Notes under the pieces: model-generated | The model's database searches: none | Seen by the model: the letters and a program-made list of their open reading frames with translations, nothing else | What the model was told of the DNA's origin: nothing | Part shown: one piece after another, positions 21,729-31,312 of the stretch | Layout of the letters: each line of letters begins with the position of its first letter | Position numbering within the stretch: the first letter of the stretch is position 1 | Program-made: the position numbers and the translations under genes | DNA from: Microbacterium sp. MM2322 | GTDB taxonomy: Bacteria > Actinomycetota > Actinomycetes > Actinomycetales > Microbacteriaceae | Reading direction: 5' to 3' | DNA: 64,000 nt | Assembly: GCF_964186585.1 (NCBI RefSeq) | Contig: NZ_OZ075067.1 | Coordinates: 2,480,001 to 2,544,000, forward strand

Positions 21729-22903
21729 GACCGCACCTCTCGTCGCGGCACGCGCGGGCCGATGCGCGTGACGATCTCGTAGTTGATGGTGCTGGCGGCC
21801 TCGGCCCAGTCGGTCGCCGCGGGCACGCCCGTCGCGGGGTCGCCGAACAGCACGGCTTCGTCGCCGACTGCGACCGGCTCGTCGCCGACGTCGACGACGA
21901 ACTGGTCCATCGCGATACGTCCCGCGACGGGGAAGGTGCGGCCGTTGATGGAGACGGGACCGGAACCGGATGCCGCGCGCGGCACCCCGTCGGCGTAGCC
22001 GATCGAGATGAGGGCGAGTGTCGACTCCCGCTCGGTGCGGTGCAGGTACCCGTAGGACACACCCTGCCCCGCGGGCACGCGGCGGACGGCGGCGACCGCG
22101 GCTCGGAGGGTCATGGCGGGGCGAAGTCCGAGGTCTGCCGAGGAACGGTCGTCGAAGGGCGACAGACCGTAGATCGCGACGCCGAGACGGACGCAGCCGA
22201 GGCGGGCCTCCGGGAGGCCGATCGCGGCGTGGGAGGCGGCGATGTGCCGGAGCGGTGGGCGGAGACCGGCGGACTCGGCGGCGGCCTGCGCGACCGTGAA
22301 GCGCGAGAGCGCGGTGCGGTCGTCGTCCGGCGAGGTGTTGGAGAGGTGACTGAAGATGCCGAGGACCCGGATGACGCCCTCTCGCTCGAACTCGGCCGCC
22401 TCCGCGAATACACGGCCGTAATCGGCCGGTGCGACGCCGTTGCGGCTGAGGCCAGTCTCGACCTTGAGCTGCACGATCACCGGCCGGTCCACGGACCCGG
22501 CGCGAGCGGCGGCGCGGAGCTGCTCGAGACTCGAAACACCGAGCTCGATGTGGGCGGCAGCGGCGTCGGCGAAATCGACGCCCGGCGCGTGCAGCCAGGC
22601 GAGCACGGGCGCGTCGATGCCGGCATCCCGCAGTTGGAGGGCCTCGGGGATGTCGGCCACCGCCAGACGGGCCGCTCCCCCGGCGAGCGCCGCGCGCCCG
22701 GAGCGCTCCGCGCCGTGTCCGTAGCCGTCGGCCTTGACCACGGCGATGACCTCGGACGCCGTCAGACGCGCGAGGTGGCGGACGTTGTGCTCGATGGCGC
22801 CGACGTCGATGACCGCCTCACGAGCGACGCCCTCCGGCATCCGGTTGGGGAGGGGCATCCGGTTGGGGAGGGGCATCCGGTCGGGGCGGGGCATCCGGCT
22901 CAT
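21725..22903 (-). CDS. alr: Alanine racemase
   Basis: PLP enzyme making D-Ala for peptidoglycan. The fold-type III barrel has the PLP lysine in VIAVVKADGYGHG (Lys about 54) and the second catalytic base Tyr in GVSYGYLHRT. SIGYADGVPR and GRIAMDQFVVDVG are family blocks. The N-terminus contains a tandem RMPLPN repeat with an ATG in each unit, so the true start could be any of four Met codons (22903 is the longest and overlaps acpS by 4 nt). The core begins at about residue 24. Confidence 0.95.
   Translation of the reverse strand: MSRMPRPDRMPLPNRMPLPNRMPEGVAREAVIDVGAIEHNVRHLARLTASEVIAVVKADGYGHGAERSGRAALAGGAARLAVADIPEALQLRDAGIDAPVLAWLHAPGVDFADAAAAHIELGVSSLEQLRAAARAGSVDRPVIVQLKVETGLSRNGVAPADYGRVFAEAAEFEREGVIRVLGIFSHLSNTSPDDDRTALSRFTVAQAAAESAGLRPPLRHIAASHAAIGLPEARLGCVRLGVAIYGLSPFDDRSSADLGLRPAMTLRAAVAAVRRVPAGQGVSYGYLHRTERESTLALISIGYADGVPRAASGSGPVSINGRTFPVAGRIAMDQFVVDVGDEPVAVGDEAVLFGDPATGVPAATDWAEAASTINYEIVTRIGPRVPRREVRS
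22836..22903 (-). repeat. 18-bp tandem repeat at the alr start
   Basis: About 3.5 copies of GGCATCCGGTTGGGGAGG (plus strand), phased exactly 18 bp, at GGCATCC positions 22836, 22854, 22872 and 22890. Each copy supplies an in-frame ATG. Confidence 0.85.
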
Positions 22904-23256
22904 GCGTGCGCCTCGGCGATGACGTAGGCCGTCGCGAGTCCCGCGTCGTGCGAGAGCGACAGGTGGACGGTCGTGATGCCGCGACCGGCGACGGTGGCAG
23001 CCGTCTCTCCCGACAGCGCGAAGACGGGGCGGCCCGAGGGCTCGGAGGCCACCTCGATGTCGGTCCAGTGGACGCCGTCGGATCCGCCCAGGGCCTTGAT
23101 GAGCGCTTCCTTCGCGGCGTAACGCGCGGCGAGGGAGCGCGGTTTGAGGGTCTGCTCGGATGCCGTGAACAACCGTTCCATGAGCTTCGGTGTGCGCGCG
23201 ATCGAGCTCTCGAAACGCGGGATGTCGACGAGGTCGACACCGATTCCGATGATCAT
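22900..23256 (-). CDS. acpS: Holo-[acyl-carrier-protein] synthase
   Basis: Transfers 4'-phosphopantetheine from CoA to the acyl-carrier protein or ACP domain. 118 residues. GIGVDLVDIPRFE holds the Mg-binding Asp (Asp8), and YAAKEALIKALGG is the second family motif with its Glu and Lys. The C-terminus has HLSLSHD. It is the first gene of the acpS-alr-tsaE-tsaB-rimI-tsaD run. The 254-nt region upstream (23257-23510) contains short GC repeats (GTCCGCTGCGGG twice) and no gene. Confidence 0.96.
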   Translation of the reverse strand: MIIGIGVDLVDIPRFESSIARTPKLMERLFTASEQTLKPRSLAARYAAKEALIKALGGSDGVHWTDIEVASEPSGRPVFALSGETAATVAGRGITTVHLSLSHDAGLATAYVIAEAHA

Positions 23257-23510
23257 GTCGCCTCCTGTCGCCGTGCTCTACGGCATCAGATCAGGATATC
23301 CGCGCGGGTCGGACAGGCGCGTCGCGGCGGGGTGGACCGTACTCCGGAGAATCGCAGGGCGCGCAACCCGCGACCCGCGCAGATCCGGGGTTCCTGGCGG
23401 ACGACCCGGGATCCATCCGGAGAACGGCCCGCAGGAGGCGCCCGCGGGTCCGCTGCGGGGTCGCCGCAGGTCCGCTGCGGGTCCGCCGCGGGGCGTGCCC
23501 GGCGCGTCGG

Positions 23511-24098
23511 TCAGCCGATGGCGAGGCGGACGACGCGCTCGACGGCGTCGAGGCCCGGCGAGAGCTGCTGGTCGGAGCGGACGTAGGTCTCGCGGGAGCG
23601 TCCGTAGGGGTCGACGACGTCGTCGTCGGTGGGATCTGCGGGCGGGAAGACGAGGCCGCGCTGTCCGCCGATCACGGCGAGCGCACCGCGCAGCCGCTCC
23701 CGCGCGTCGGCACCGGTCGCACCGGCACGGATCGCCTCGTCGGAGGTCGCGGCGGCGAGCCGCTCGAACTCGCGGATCGTGAACGTCGCGCGCAGCTTCG
23801 CGGGCGCGAGCTCGACGATGGCGCGGCGGTGGTCGCGATCCATCGCGAGCACGAGATCCGGCTCCTGCAGGAGCTTCTCGGTGAGGTACCGCGAGCCGTG
23901 GGCGGCGACGCGGTCGGCGGGCACGCCGTGGCCGAGGGCGAGCTCGGCGGCTTCGCGCGGCATCCGATCATCGGCGCGGGCGCGGACACCTGCGCTCGTG
24001 GCCTCGACCCCGAGCTCGCCGAGACGCTGCTGCAGCACCAGCGCCGCCAGCGGCGAGCGGCAGATGTTGCCCGTGCAGACGGTGAGGATCTGGATCAC
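23511..24098 (-). CDS. Low-molecular-weight protein-tyrosine phosphatase
   Basis: 195 residues. The P-loop CTGNICRSP (Cys8, Arg14) is at the N-terminus, as in all LMW-PTPs. The general acid loop is PTDDDVVDPYGRS near the end (DPYG with Asp about 169). It is longer than Wzb (about 145) owing to an insertion around 100-130. Such enzymes dephosphorylate Wzc-type kinases in exopolysaccharide systems. A Wzc-like kinase lies 36 kb away at 59684, so a partnership is possible but unproven. Confidence 0.9.
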   Translation of the reverse strand: MIQILTVCTGNICRSPLAALVLQQRLGELGVEATSAGVRARADDRMPREAAELALGHGVPADRVAAHGSRYLTEKLLQEPDLVLAMDRDHRRAIVELAPAKLRATFTIREFERLAAATSDEAIRAGATGADARERLRGALAVIGGQRGLVFPPADPTDDDVVDPYGRSRETYVRSDQQLSPGLDAVERVVRLAIG

Positions 24099-24215
24099 GC
24101 GGTGCCCTTTCGAACGGATGCCGCGGCTCGCCCCTCACCGACGTCACCACCGTGGTGCGTGGCGGAACGGCGGCGCTGCGGCGGGATGCGGACGGGCACC
24201 GATACGGTAGGGCCC

Positions 24216-25019
24216 GTGCAGGATCAGCTTAGCGACGGCCACTCGTCCCCCACCGCGGACACTGCCGCTGCGCCGTCCGGGGCCGAGGAGGGCGTCCGGC
24301 CGCACCGCGGTCGACGTCGCCGGCGCACGGACTGGCGCTTGGGCGGCACGGCCGTTCGCGCGTGGAACGGCTCCGTCCTGATCGTCGCGCTCGTCGCTCT
24401 CGGTGCGGCGATCTTCACGGGATCGCTCGTGAACCTGCTGTGGGAGTCGCCCTGGGCTCCGCTGGCGTCGACCGCGGTGCTCTGGGTCGGCATGATCGTC
24501 CCCGTCGCCGTCGCGTTCCGTCGAGGGCGCCCCGCGGGGCTCCTCCGGTTCCGGCCTGCCGACCTGGTCTACGGTCTCGCGCTGGGACTGGGGCTCCGCG
24601 TCATCGACGGCTGGGTGACGGATGCCGCTTCTCGCCCTCTCCCCACGGCCGACATGACGCCGTCGTGGCTGCTGACGGATGCCGTCCCCGCCGGTCTCGT
24701 CGGCCCCGTGCTCGAGGAGTTCCTCTTTCGCACGGTGATCCTGATCGCGGTCTACTCGCTGCTCCGCCGACCCGCGGGTCGGCCCGCGGCGGCCGTTGCC
24801 GCCATCCTGGTGTCGACGGCGACGTTCATCCTCATCCACGTCGTCGACGGATCGCTGCCGCTCGGCGAGTCGATCTCGGTGGGCGCCGTCGGGCTCGTGT
24901 GCGCCACCCTCGTCATCCTCACGGGACGCATCTGGGGGGCGGTGCTGGTGCACATCGTCTACAACGCGACCATGCTCCTGCTGATCGCAGCGGGCGCGGC
25001 CCTCTCCGGCGGGCAGTGA
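24216..25019 (+). CDS. CPBP-family intramembrane metalloprotease
   Basis: About 267 residues. I prefer the GTG at 24216 because TACGGT lies 6 nt before it, the leaderless promoter pattern; ATG 24186 is the alternative. A basic cytoplasmic N-terminus is followed by about seven helices. Motif 1 EEFLFR (167-172), motif 2 FILIH (His208) and motif 3 HIVYN (His246, Asn250) are the CPBP/Rce1 catalytic set. Possible roles are prenyl-protein or peptide processing; the substrate is unknown. Confidence 0.88.
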   Translation: MQDQLSDGHSSPTADTAAAPSGAEEGVRPHRGRRRRRTDWRLGGTAVRAWNGSVLIVALVALGAAIFTGSLVNLLWESPWAPLASTAVLWVGMIVPVAVAFRRGRPAGLLRFRPADLVYGLALGLGLRVIDGWVTDAASRPLPTADMTPSWLLTDAVPAGLVGPVLEEFLFRTVILIAVYSLLRRPAGRPAAAVAAILVSTATFILIHVVDGSLPLGESISVGAVGLVCATLVILTGRIWGAVLVHIVYNATMLLLIAAGAALSGGQ

Positions 25020-25047
25020 CCCCACCCGCCGGAGCACCGACTCTGCG

Positions 25048-26358
25048 TCAGGGGCGGCCCATGCCGTAGTAGGTCCACCCGGCGGCGCGCCACGCGACGG
25101 GGTCGAGCGCGTTCCGCCCATCCACGACGATGCGGCCCGCGGCGAGGCTGGCGGCGTGCTCTGGGCTGAGGTCGCGGCGGTACTCGTCCCACTCGGTGAC
25201 GAGGATGACGGCGTCGGCACCACGCAGCGCCTCATCCCGGTCGGCGACGTAGGTCAGCTGAGGGTGCTGGCGACGGGCGTTGTTGATCGCTTCGGGGTCG
25301 GTGAGCGAGACGTTGGCGCCGAGCTCGTGCAGGCGCACGGCGACATCGAGGCCGGGAGAGTCGCGGATGTCGTCGGAATGGGGCTTGAACGCGGCACCGA
25401 GAACCGTGACGTTCTTGCCGTGGACGTTGCCGCCCAGCCCTTCGACGACGAGCTCCACCGCACGCTCGCGGCGTCGCATGTTGATCTGGTCGACCTCGCG
25501 GAGGAACGCGACCGACTCGCCGCGGCCGAGCTCTTCGGCGCGAGCGGAGAACGCGCGGATGTCCTTCGGCAGGCATCCGCCGCCGAAGCCGATTCCCGCG
25601 CCGAGGAAGCGACGGCCGATGCGGGCATCGTGACCGATCGCATCGGCGAGCATCGTGACGTCGGCCCCGGCGACCTCGGCGATCTCGGCCATGGCGTTGA
25701 TGAAGCTGATCTTGGTCGCGAGGAACGCGTTGGCGGACACCTTGACGAGCTCGGCGGTCGCGTAGTCGGTGACGATGAAGGGCGTGCCCTTCGCGACCGA
25801 GGGGTGGTACACCTCGCGCAGCACGTCGGCCGCCCGCTCGCCCTCGGCCCCGGCGGGGACGCCGGCGACGAGACGGTCGGGGTCGATCGTGTCCTGGACG
25901 GCGAAGCCCTCGCGCAGGAACTCGGGGTTCCACACCAGGGTCGCCCCGGTGTCGCTGACGCGCGGGGCGAGGGATGCCGCGGTGCCGACCGGCACGGTCG
26001 ACTTGCCCGCGACGAGGTCGCCTTCGGAGAGGTGGGGCAGGAGGGCGTCGATGGCCGCGTTGACGTAGGTGAGATCCGCGGCGTAGCCGCCCTTCACCTG
26101 GGGCGTGCCGACACCGACGAAGTGGACTGCGGCGCCGGCCGCGGCGGCGAAGTCGGTGGTGAAGGACAGTCGCCCCGAGGCGATCCCGTCGGCGAGGATC
26201 TCGGACAGTCCGGGCTCGAAGAACGGCGCCTGGCCCGACGCGAGAGTCGCGATCTTGCGCTCGTCGACGTCGATTCCGACCACCTCGTGGCCGATCGAGG
26301 CCATGGCGGCGGCATGCACGGCGCCGAGGTAGCCGCATCCGATGACAGAAAGTCGCAT
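25048..26358 (-). CDS. UDP-glucose 6-dehydrogenase family protein
   Basis: NAD-dependent nucleotide-sugar dehydrogenase, probably UDP-glucose to UDP-glucuronate, a precursor for surface glycans. 436 residues from ATG 26358 (AAGGA 7 nt upstream). Rossmann start MRLSVIGCGYLGAVHAA, VGVGTPQ, GKSTVPVGT, NPEFLREG and the catalytic Cys in GFGGGCLPKD. The C-terminal AFKPHSDDIRDSP belongs to the UDP-binding domain. Distinguishing UDP-glucose from UDP-ManNAc or GDP-mannose substrates needs structure or assay, but the motifs favour Ugd. Confidence 0.9.
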   Translation of the reverse strand: MRLSVIGCGYLGAVHAAAMASIGHEVVGIDVDERKIATLASGQAPFFEPGLSEILADGIASGRLSFTTDFAAAAGAAVHFVGVGTPQVKGGYAADLTYVNAAIDALLPHLSEGDLVAGKSTVPVGTAASLAPRVSDTGATLVWNPEFLREGFAVQDTIDPDRLVAGVPAGAEGERAADVLREVYHPSVAKGTPFIVTDYATAELVKVSANAFLATKISFINAMAEIAEVAGADVTMLADAIGHDARIGRRFLGAGIGFGGGCLPKDIRAFSARAEELGRGESVAFLREVDQINMRRRERAVELVVEGLGGNVHGKNVTVLGAAFKPHSDDIRDSPGLDVAVRLHELGANVSLTDPEAINNARRQHPQLTYVADRDEALRGADAVILVTEWDEYRRDLSPEHAASLAAGRIVVDGRNALDPVAWRAAGWTYYGMGRP

Positions 26359-26501
26359 TGAAAGTCCTTCCACATACGGGCGCCGTGTCGTCAACGCCCC
26401 GGTCGTGTCTACCAGATTCCCGCGTCGGCAACTTTTCGGGCCGGCGTCGCAGAGGCACCGTTCCCGGTGGGCGCACAGCCGGAATGGCCTCGACGGAGTG
26501 C

Positions 26502-26530
26502 TCGACGCGGGAGGCCGCGGTCGATATTGT
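26502..26530 (+). promoter_or_regulatory. Promoter of the 26582 gene
   Basis: -35 TCGACG (26502-26507), 17-nt spacer, -10 TATTGT (26525-26530). The implied start leaves a leader of about 45 nt. Confidence 0.5.
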
Positions 26531-26581
26531 GAGCGCGAGCACCGCCTCTCCACTCCGACCTCACCCGAAGAGGACGTCACG

Positions 26582-27166
26582 ATGAGCACCTCCGCAGAGG
26601 GTCTCTCCGAGGCCGGATCCGTCCTGCCCCCGACCCCAGCAGCACCGAAGTACACCCCAGAGGATCGCGTTGCCCCTGAGGATGCCTCGCTCCTCTGGCC
26701 CGACGCACACCTCCTCGCCGAGCCGCCCCCGGGGTACCAGCCGCTCGAGATGCCGGCCGCGTGGGAGCCGGAGCCGGTGCAAGCGCCGTCACCCGAACCG
26801 TGGCCGTACGCGCCCTACGCGCCGACATCCCACCAGGCGCCTGCGCCCGAGCCGCCGCCTGCGCCGGCGCGCGGGCCGGTGGCGGGATACGTCATCTCCG
26901 CGCCGCACGAGGGCACCGGATCCGTCCCGGTTCAGCGAGCTGCGGCGGGCAGGCACGCGTTGCGAAGCTTCCGCGACCTCCGCTCCGGACCCCTCGCGGG
27001 GCGAGATTTCGCCTCGATGCGAGAGTTCGCCGTCGCTGCTGTGCTCGAGGCGGGGTACGCCGAAGCGGATGTCGCCCGCCTTTTCCGTTTCGCGCCGTGG
27101 CAGCTGCACGCATGGGTCGACGAAGCGCGGGGCGCCTCGTTCGGTCCGGGCGAGAGCCCGGCCTGA
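26582..27166 (+). CDS. Pro-rich protein with C-terminal helix-turn-helix-like segment
   Basis: 194 residues. The first two thirds (about 1-125) are disordered, rich in Pro, Ala and Glu. The last 60 residues fold into helices: REFAVAAVLEAGYAEADVAR followed by LFRFAPWQLHAWVDEA looks like a short HTH, as in transposase or sigma-4-type domains. It ends 1 nt before the glmS stop, convergent. I do not recognise the family; a DNA-binding regulator is a guess. Confidence 0.65.
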   Translation: MSTSAEGLSEAGSVLPPTPAAPKYTPEDRVAPEDASLLWPDAHLLAEPPPGYQPLEMPAAWEPEPVQAPSPEPWPYAPYAPTSHQAPAPEPPPAPARGPVAGYVISAPHEGTGSVPVQRAAAGRHALRSFRDLRSGPLAGRDFASMREFAVAAVLEAGYAEADVARLFRFAPWQLHAWVDEARGASFGPGESPA

Positions 27167-27167
27167 C

Positions 27168-29018
<1,851 letters not shown>

Positions 29019-29174
29019 GCCCTCAATGCTAGGTGCGAGCGACTGGGACTCTGCCGCGCCCGGCGCCGGGCGCGCCGTTTCTCCGCAAGGGCTGGCGGCG
29101 GCGGCATCCCTTTGGTACCTATGAGGCACCGTGTCCCCCGCACGGTCGTGCCCCCCCACACGATGGAGTCCCTC

Positions 29175-29669
29175 ATGTCCGCATCCCCCCGCGCCCGACG
29201 ACGCTCGGCGCTCGCCCTCACCGCCGCGCTCGCTCTGACCTTCGCCGTCGTCCCCGCCGGCGCGGCATCGGCTGCCGTGTCGACCTCGTGCACCGGCACG
29301 AGCCAGTCCGCCGCGCAGAGCCGCATCCTCGCCGACGTGAACGCGGCGCGGAAGGCGAAGGGCAAGAAGGCGCTGACGCTGAGCTCGGCGATGTCGAAGG
29401 CCGCCGTGGCGTGGTCGGGCAAGCAGGCCGCCGCGAACCGCATGAGCCACAACCCCCGGTACGCGTCGCAGATCCCCTCCGGGTGGACGCGCGCGGGCGA
29501 GAACGTCGCCTTCGGGTACACGCCGAAGAAGGTCACCCCCGCGTGGATGGCGTCGACGGGCCACCGCGCCAACATCCTCGGGTCGTACAACCGCATCGGC
29601 ATCGGTGTCGCCTGCTCGTCGAAGGGGCTGCCGTTCTACACGCAGGTCTTCGGGAACTACCCGGGGTGA
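29175..29669 (+). CDS. Secreted CAP (SCP/PR-1) domain protein
   Basis: 164 residues from ATG 29175 (GGAG at 6 nt). ATG 29163 would add four residues. The signal peptide ends about ASAAVS. The CAP domain follows: DVNAARKAKGKKALTLSSAM, MSHNPRYA, WTRAGENVAFGY, and GHRANILGSYNRIGIGVAC. The GENVA and GHRANIL blocks carry the cavity His and Glu residues. Bacterial CAP proteins are extracellular; roles are varied and unknown here. Monocistronic. Confidence 0.9.
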   Translation: MSASPRARRRSALALTAALALTFAVVPAGAASAAVSTSCTGTSQSAAQSRILADVNAARKAKGKKALTLSSAMSKAAVAWSGKQAAANRMSHNPRYASQIPSGWTRAGENVAFGYTPKKVTPAWMASTGHRANILGSYNRIGIGVACSSKGLPFYTQVFGNYPG

Positions 29670-29758
29670 CGCCGGGATGATCCGCCCCGGGACGGAGCCG
29701 TAGACTCGGCGACCACTGCCGCAGCGTCGCGACGAGTTCCGTCCCGTGAGGAGGACCG

Positions 29759-30229
29759 ATGTCCGACGCCGCCCCACCGCCACCGCCACCGCCGAGGCGG
29801 ATCCCGCCGCGGCCGGCGCTCCCGGCGCCCGCGCCGCGACGACGGGCATCCGTTCCCGCCCTGGTGCTCACCGGCTACGTCGCGGTCCTCGCGCTCATCG
29901 CGTTCTGGCCGACTCCGGTCGATGCCGACGTGGCTCCGTTGATCGATGCGCTGTCGCGTCGGCTCCCCGCGATCACGCGTCCGCGGGTGGAGTTCGCCGC
30001 GAATGTGGCCCTGTTCGTGCCGTTCGGCGTGCTCCTGCCGATGATCCTCCGCGGCGCACGCGAACTGGTGCTGCCGATCGCCGTCGTCGCGACCGTGACG
30101 ATCGAGTGCACGCAGGCGCTGATGCTCAGCCACCGCGTGCCGAGCGTGCTCGACATCGTCGCCAACGTCACCGGCGCCTGCGTCGGGATGCTGGGCCTCG
30201 CCCTGTGGCGACGCGTTCGCCGCTCCTGA
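29759..30229 (+). CDS. VanZ-like membrane protein
   Basis: 156 residues. A poly-Pro cytoplasmic leader (SDAAPPPPPPP) is followed by four hydrophobic segments in the VanZ pattern: LTGYVAVLALIAFWPTPVD, the NVALFVPFGVLLP core, IAVVATVTIECTQAL and PSVLDIVANVTGACVGM. The family is named for teicoplanin resistance, but most members have unknown functions. GAGGAGG before the ATG gives a strong ribosome site. It ends 2 nt before the convergent coaA stop. Confidence 0.85.
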   Translation: MSDAAPPPPPPPRRIPPRPALPAPAPRRRASVPALVLTGYVAVLALIAFWPTPVDADVAPLIDALSRRLPAITRPRVEFAANVALFVPFGVLLPMILRGARELVLPIAVVATVTIECTQALMLSHRVPSVLDIVANVTGACVGMLGLALWRRVRRS

Positions 30230-30231
30230 GG

Positions 30232-31179
30232 TCAGAGCTTGCGGAGCCGCACCGTCTCGACGGTGTGGTCGGCGGCCTTCCGGAGGACGAGCTTCGCCCG
30301 GTGGCGGGTGGGCTCGACGTTCTCGCGCAGGTTGGGGAGGTTGATGTCGTTCCAGAAGCCGAGGGCGAGGGAGACGGCCTCGTCGTCGGAGATGTCGGCG
30401 AAGACCTTGAAGAACGAGTTCGGGTTGGAGAACGCCGCCTCGCGGAGGGCGAGGAAGCGGTCCACGTACCACTGCTCGATGTGGTCGACGTCGGCGTCGA
30501 CGTAGATCGAGAAGTCGAACAGCTCGCTGACGGCGATGTCGTGCGGGTTCGGCGCCGATGCGAGGACGTTCAGCCCTTCGACGATGATGACATCGGGCCG
30601 ACGGACGGTGACCTGGGCGTCGGGGATGATGTCGTACCGCATGTGGGAGTAGTACGGGGCGCGGACCTCCGCGGCACCCGACTTGACCGCGACGAGGAAC
30701 TCGACGAGCGCACGCCGGTCGTACGACTCGGGAAAGCCCTTGCGGTCCATGATCCCGCGCCGCTCGAGCTCGGCGTTGGGGTACAGGAACCCGTCGGTCG
30801 TGATCAGTTCGACGCGCGGCGTGCCGGGCCAGCGGCTCATCAGTTCGCGCAGCAGTCGGGCGGCCGTCGACTTGCCGACGGCGACCGATCCAGCGACCGC
30901 GACGATGAACGGCGTCGTCGCATCCTCCTCGCCGACGAAGCCCGCGGTGTCGGCGCCGAGGCGCTTCGTCGCCGATGCGTAGAGCGACAACAGCCGACTG
31001 AGCGGGAGGTAGACCTCGCGCACCTCGGTGATGTCGAGGCGATCGCCGATGCCCCGCAGCTGCACGACCTCGGTCTCGGTGAGGGGCTGCTCCATGCCTG
31101 CGGCCATGCGAGCCCACTCGGCGCGGGGGATCTCGCGGTACAACGAGTCGATGGTCGTCGGCGTCTCATCGGGGGACAT
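30232..31179 (-). CDS. coaA: Pantothenate kinase, type I
   Basis: First step of CoA synthesis, feedback-inhibited in this type. 315 residues. P-loop AVAGSVAVGKSTAARLL (about 94-110), LITTDGFLYPN, MDRKGFPESYD and the conserved VIIVEGLNVL. ATG 31179 gives the standard length. TAGAGT stands 7 nt upstream, so the gene is probably leaderless. Divergent from the cellulase gene. Confidence 0.96.
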   Translation of the reverse strand: MSPDETPTTIDSLYREIPRAEWARMAAGMEQPLTETEVVQLRGIGDRLDITEVREVYLPLSRLLSLYASATKRLGADTAGFVGEEDATTPFIVAVAGSVAVGKSTAARLLRELMSRWPGTPRVELITTDGFLYPNAELERRGIMDRKGFPESYDRRALVEFLVAVKSGAAEVRAPYYSHMRYDIIPDAQVTVRRPDVIIVEGLNVLASAPNPHDIAVSELFDFSIYVDADVDHIEQWYVDRFLALREAAFSNPNSFFKVFADISDDEAVSLALGFWNDINLPNLRENVEPTRHRAKLVLRKAADHTVETVRLRKL

Positions 31180-31312
31180 TGCGGCAACTCTAGCCCTGCC
31201 GGCCGGCTCGTCTCGCGCGCGTGACGCATGCGCGCGGGGACGCGCCGTGCCGTACCCTGGGATCCGGGTGTTCACCCGCGGCGATTCTGCCGTTCTCGAC
31301 GGGGGTTTTGCC

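Noticed and set aside
23257..23510. Possible gene in the gap between acpS and the phosphatase
   Set aside because: Frames here are antisense-like with no start signal; only imperfect 12-bp GC repeats are present.
29019..29174. glmS ribozyme or other riboswitch upstream of glmS
   Set aside because: A -10 box directly abuts the start codon, leaving no leader to hold one.
29019..29849. N-terminal extension of GlmS to 893 residues
   Set aside because: GlmS needs Cys as the residue after Met; the extension is Arg/Gly-rich read-through in a GC-rich frame.
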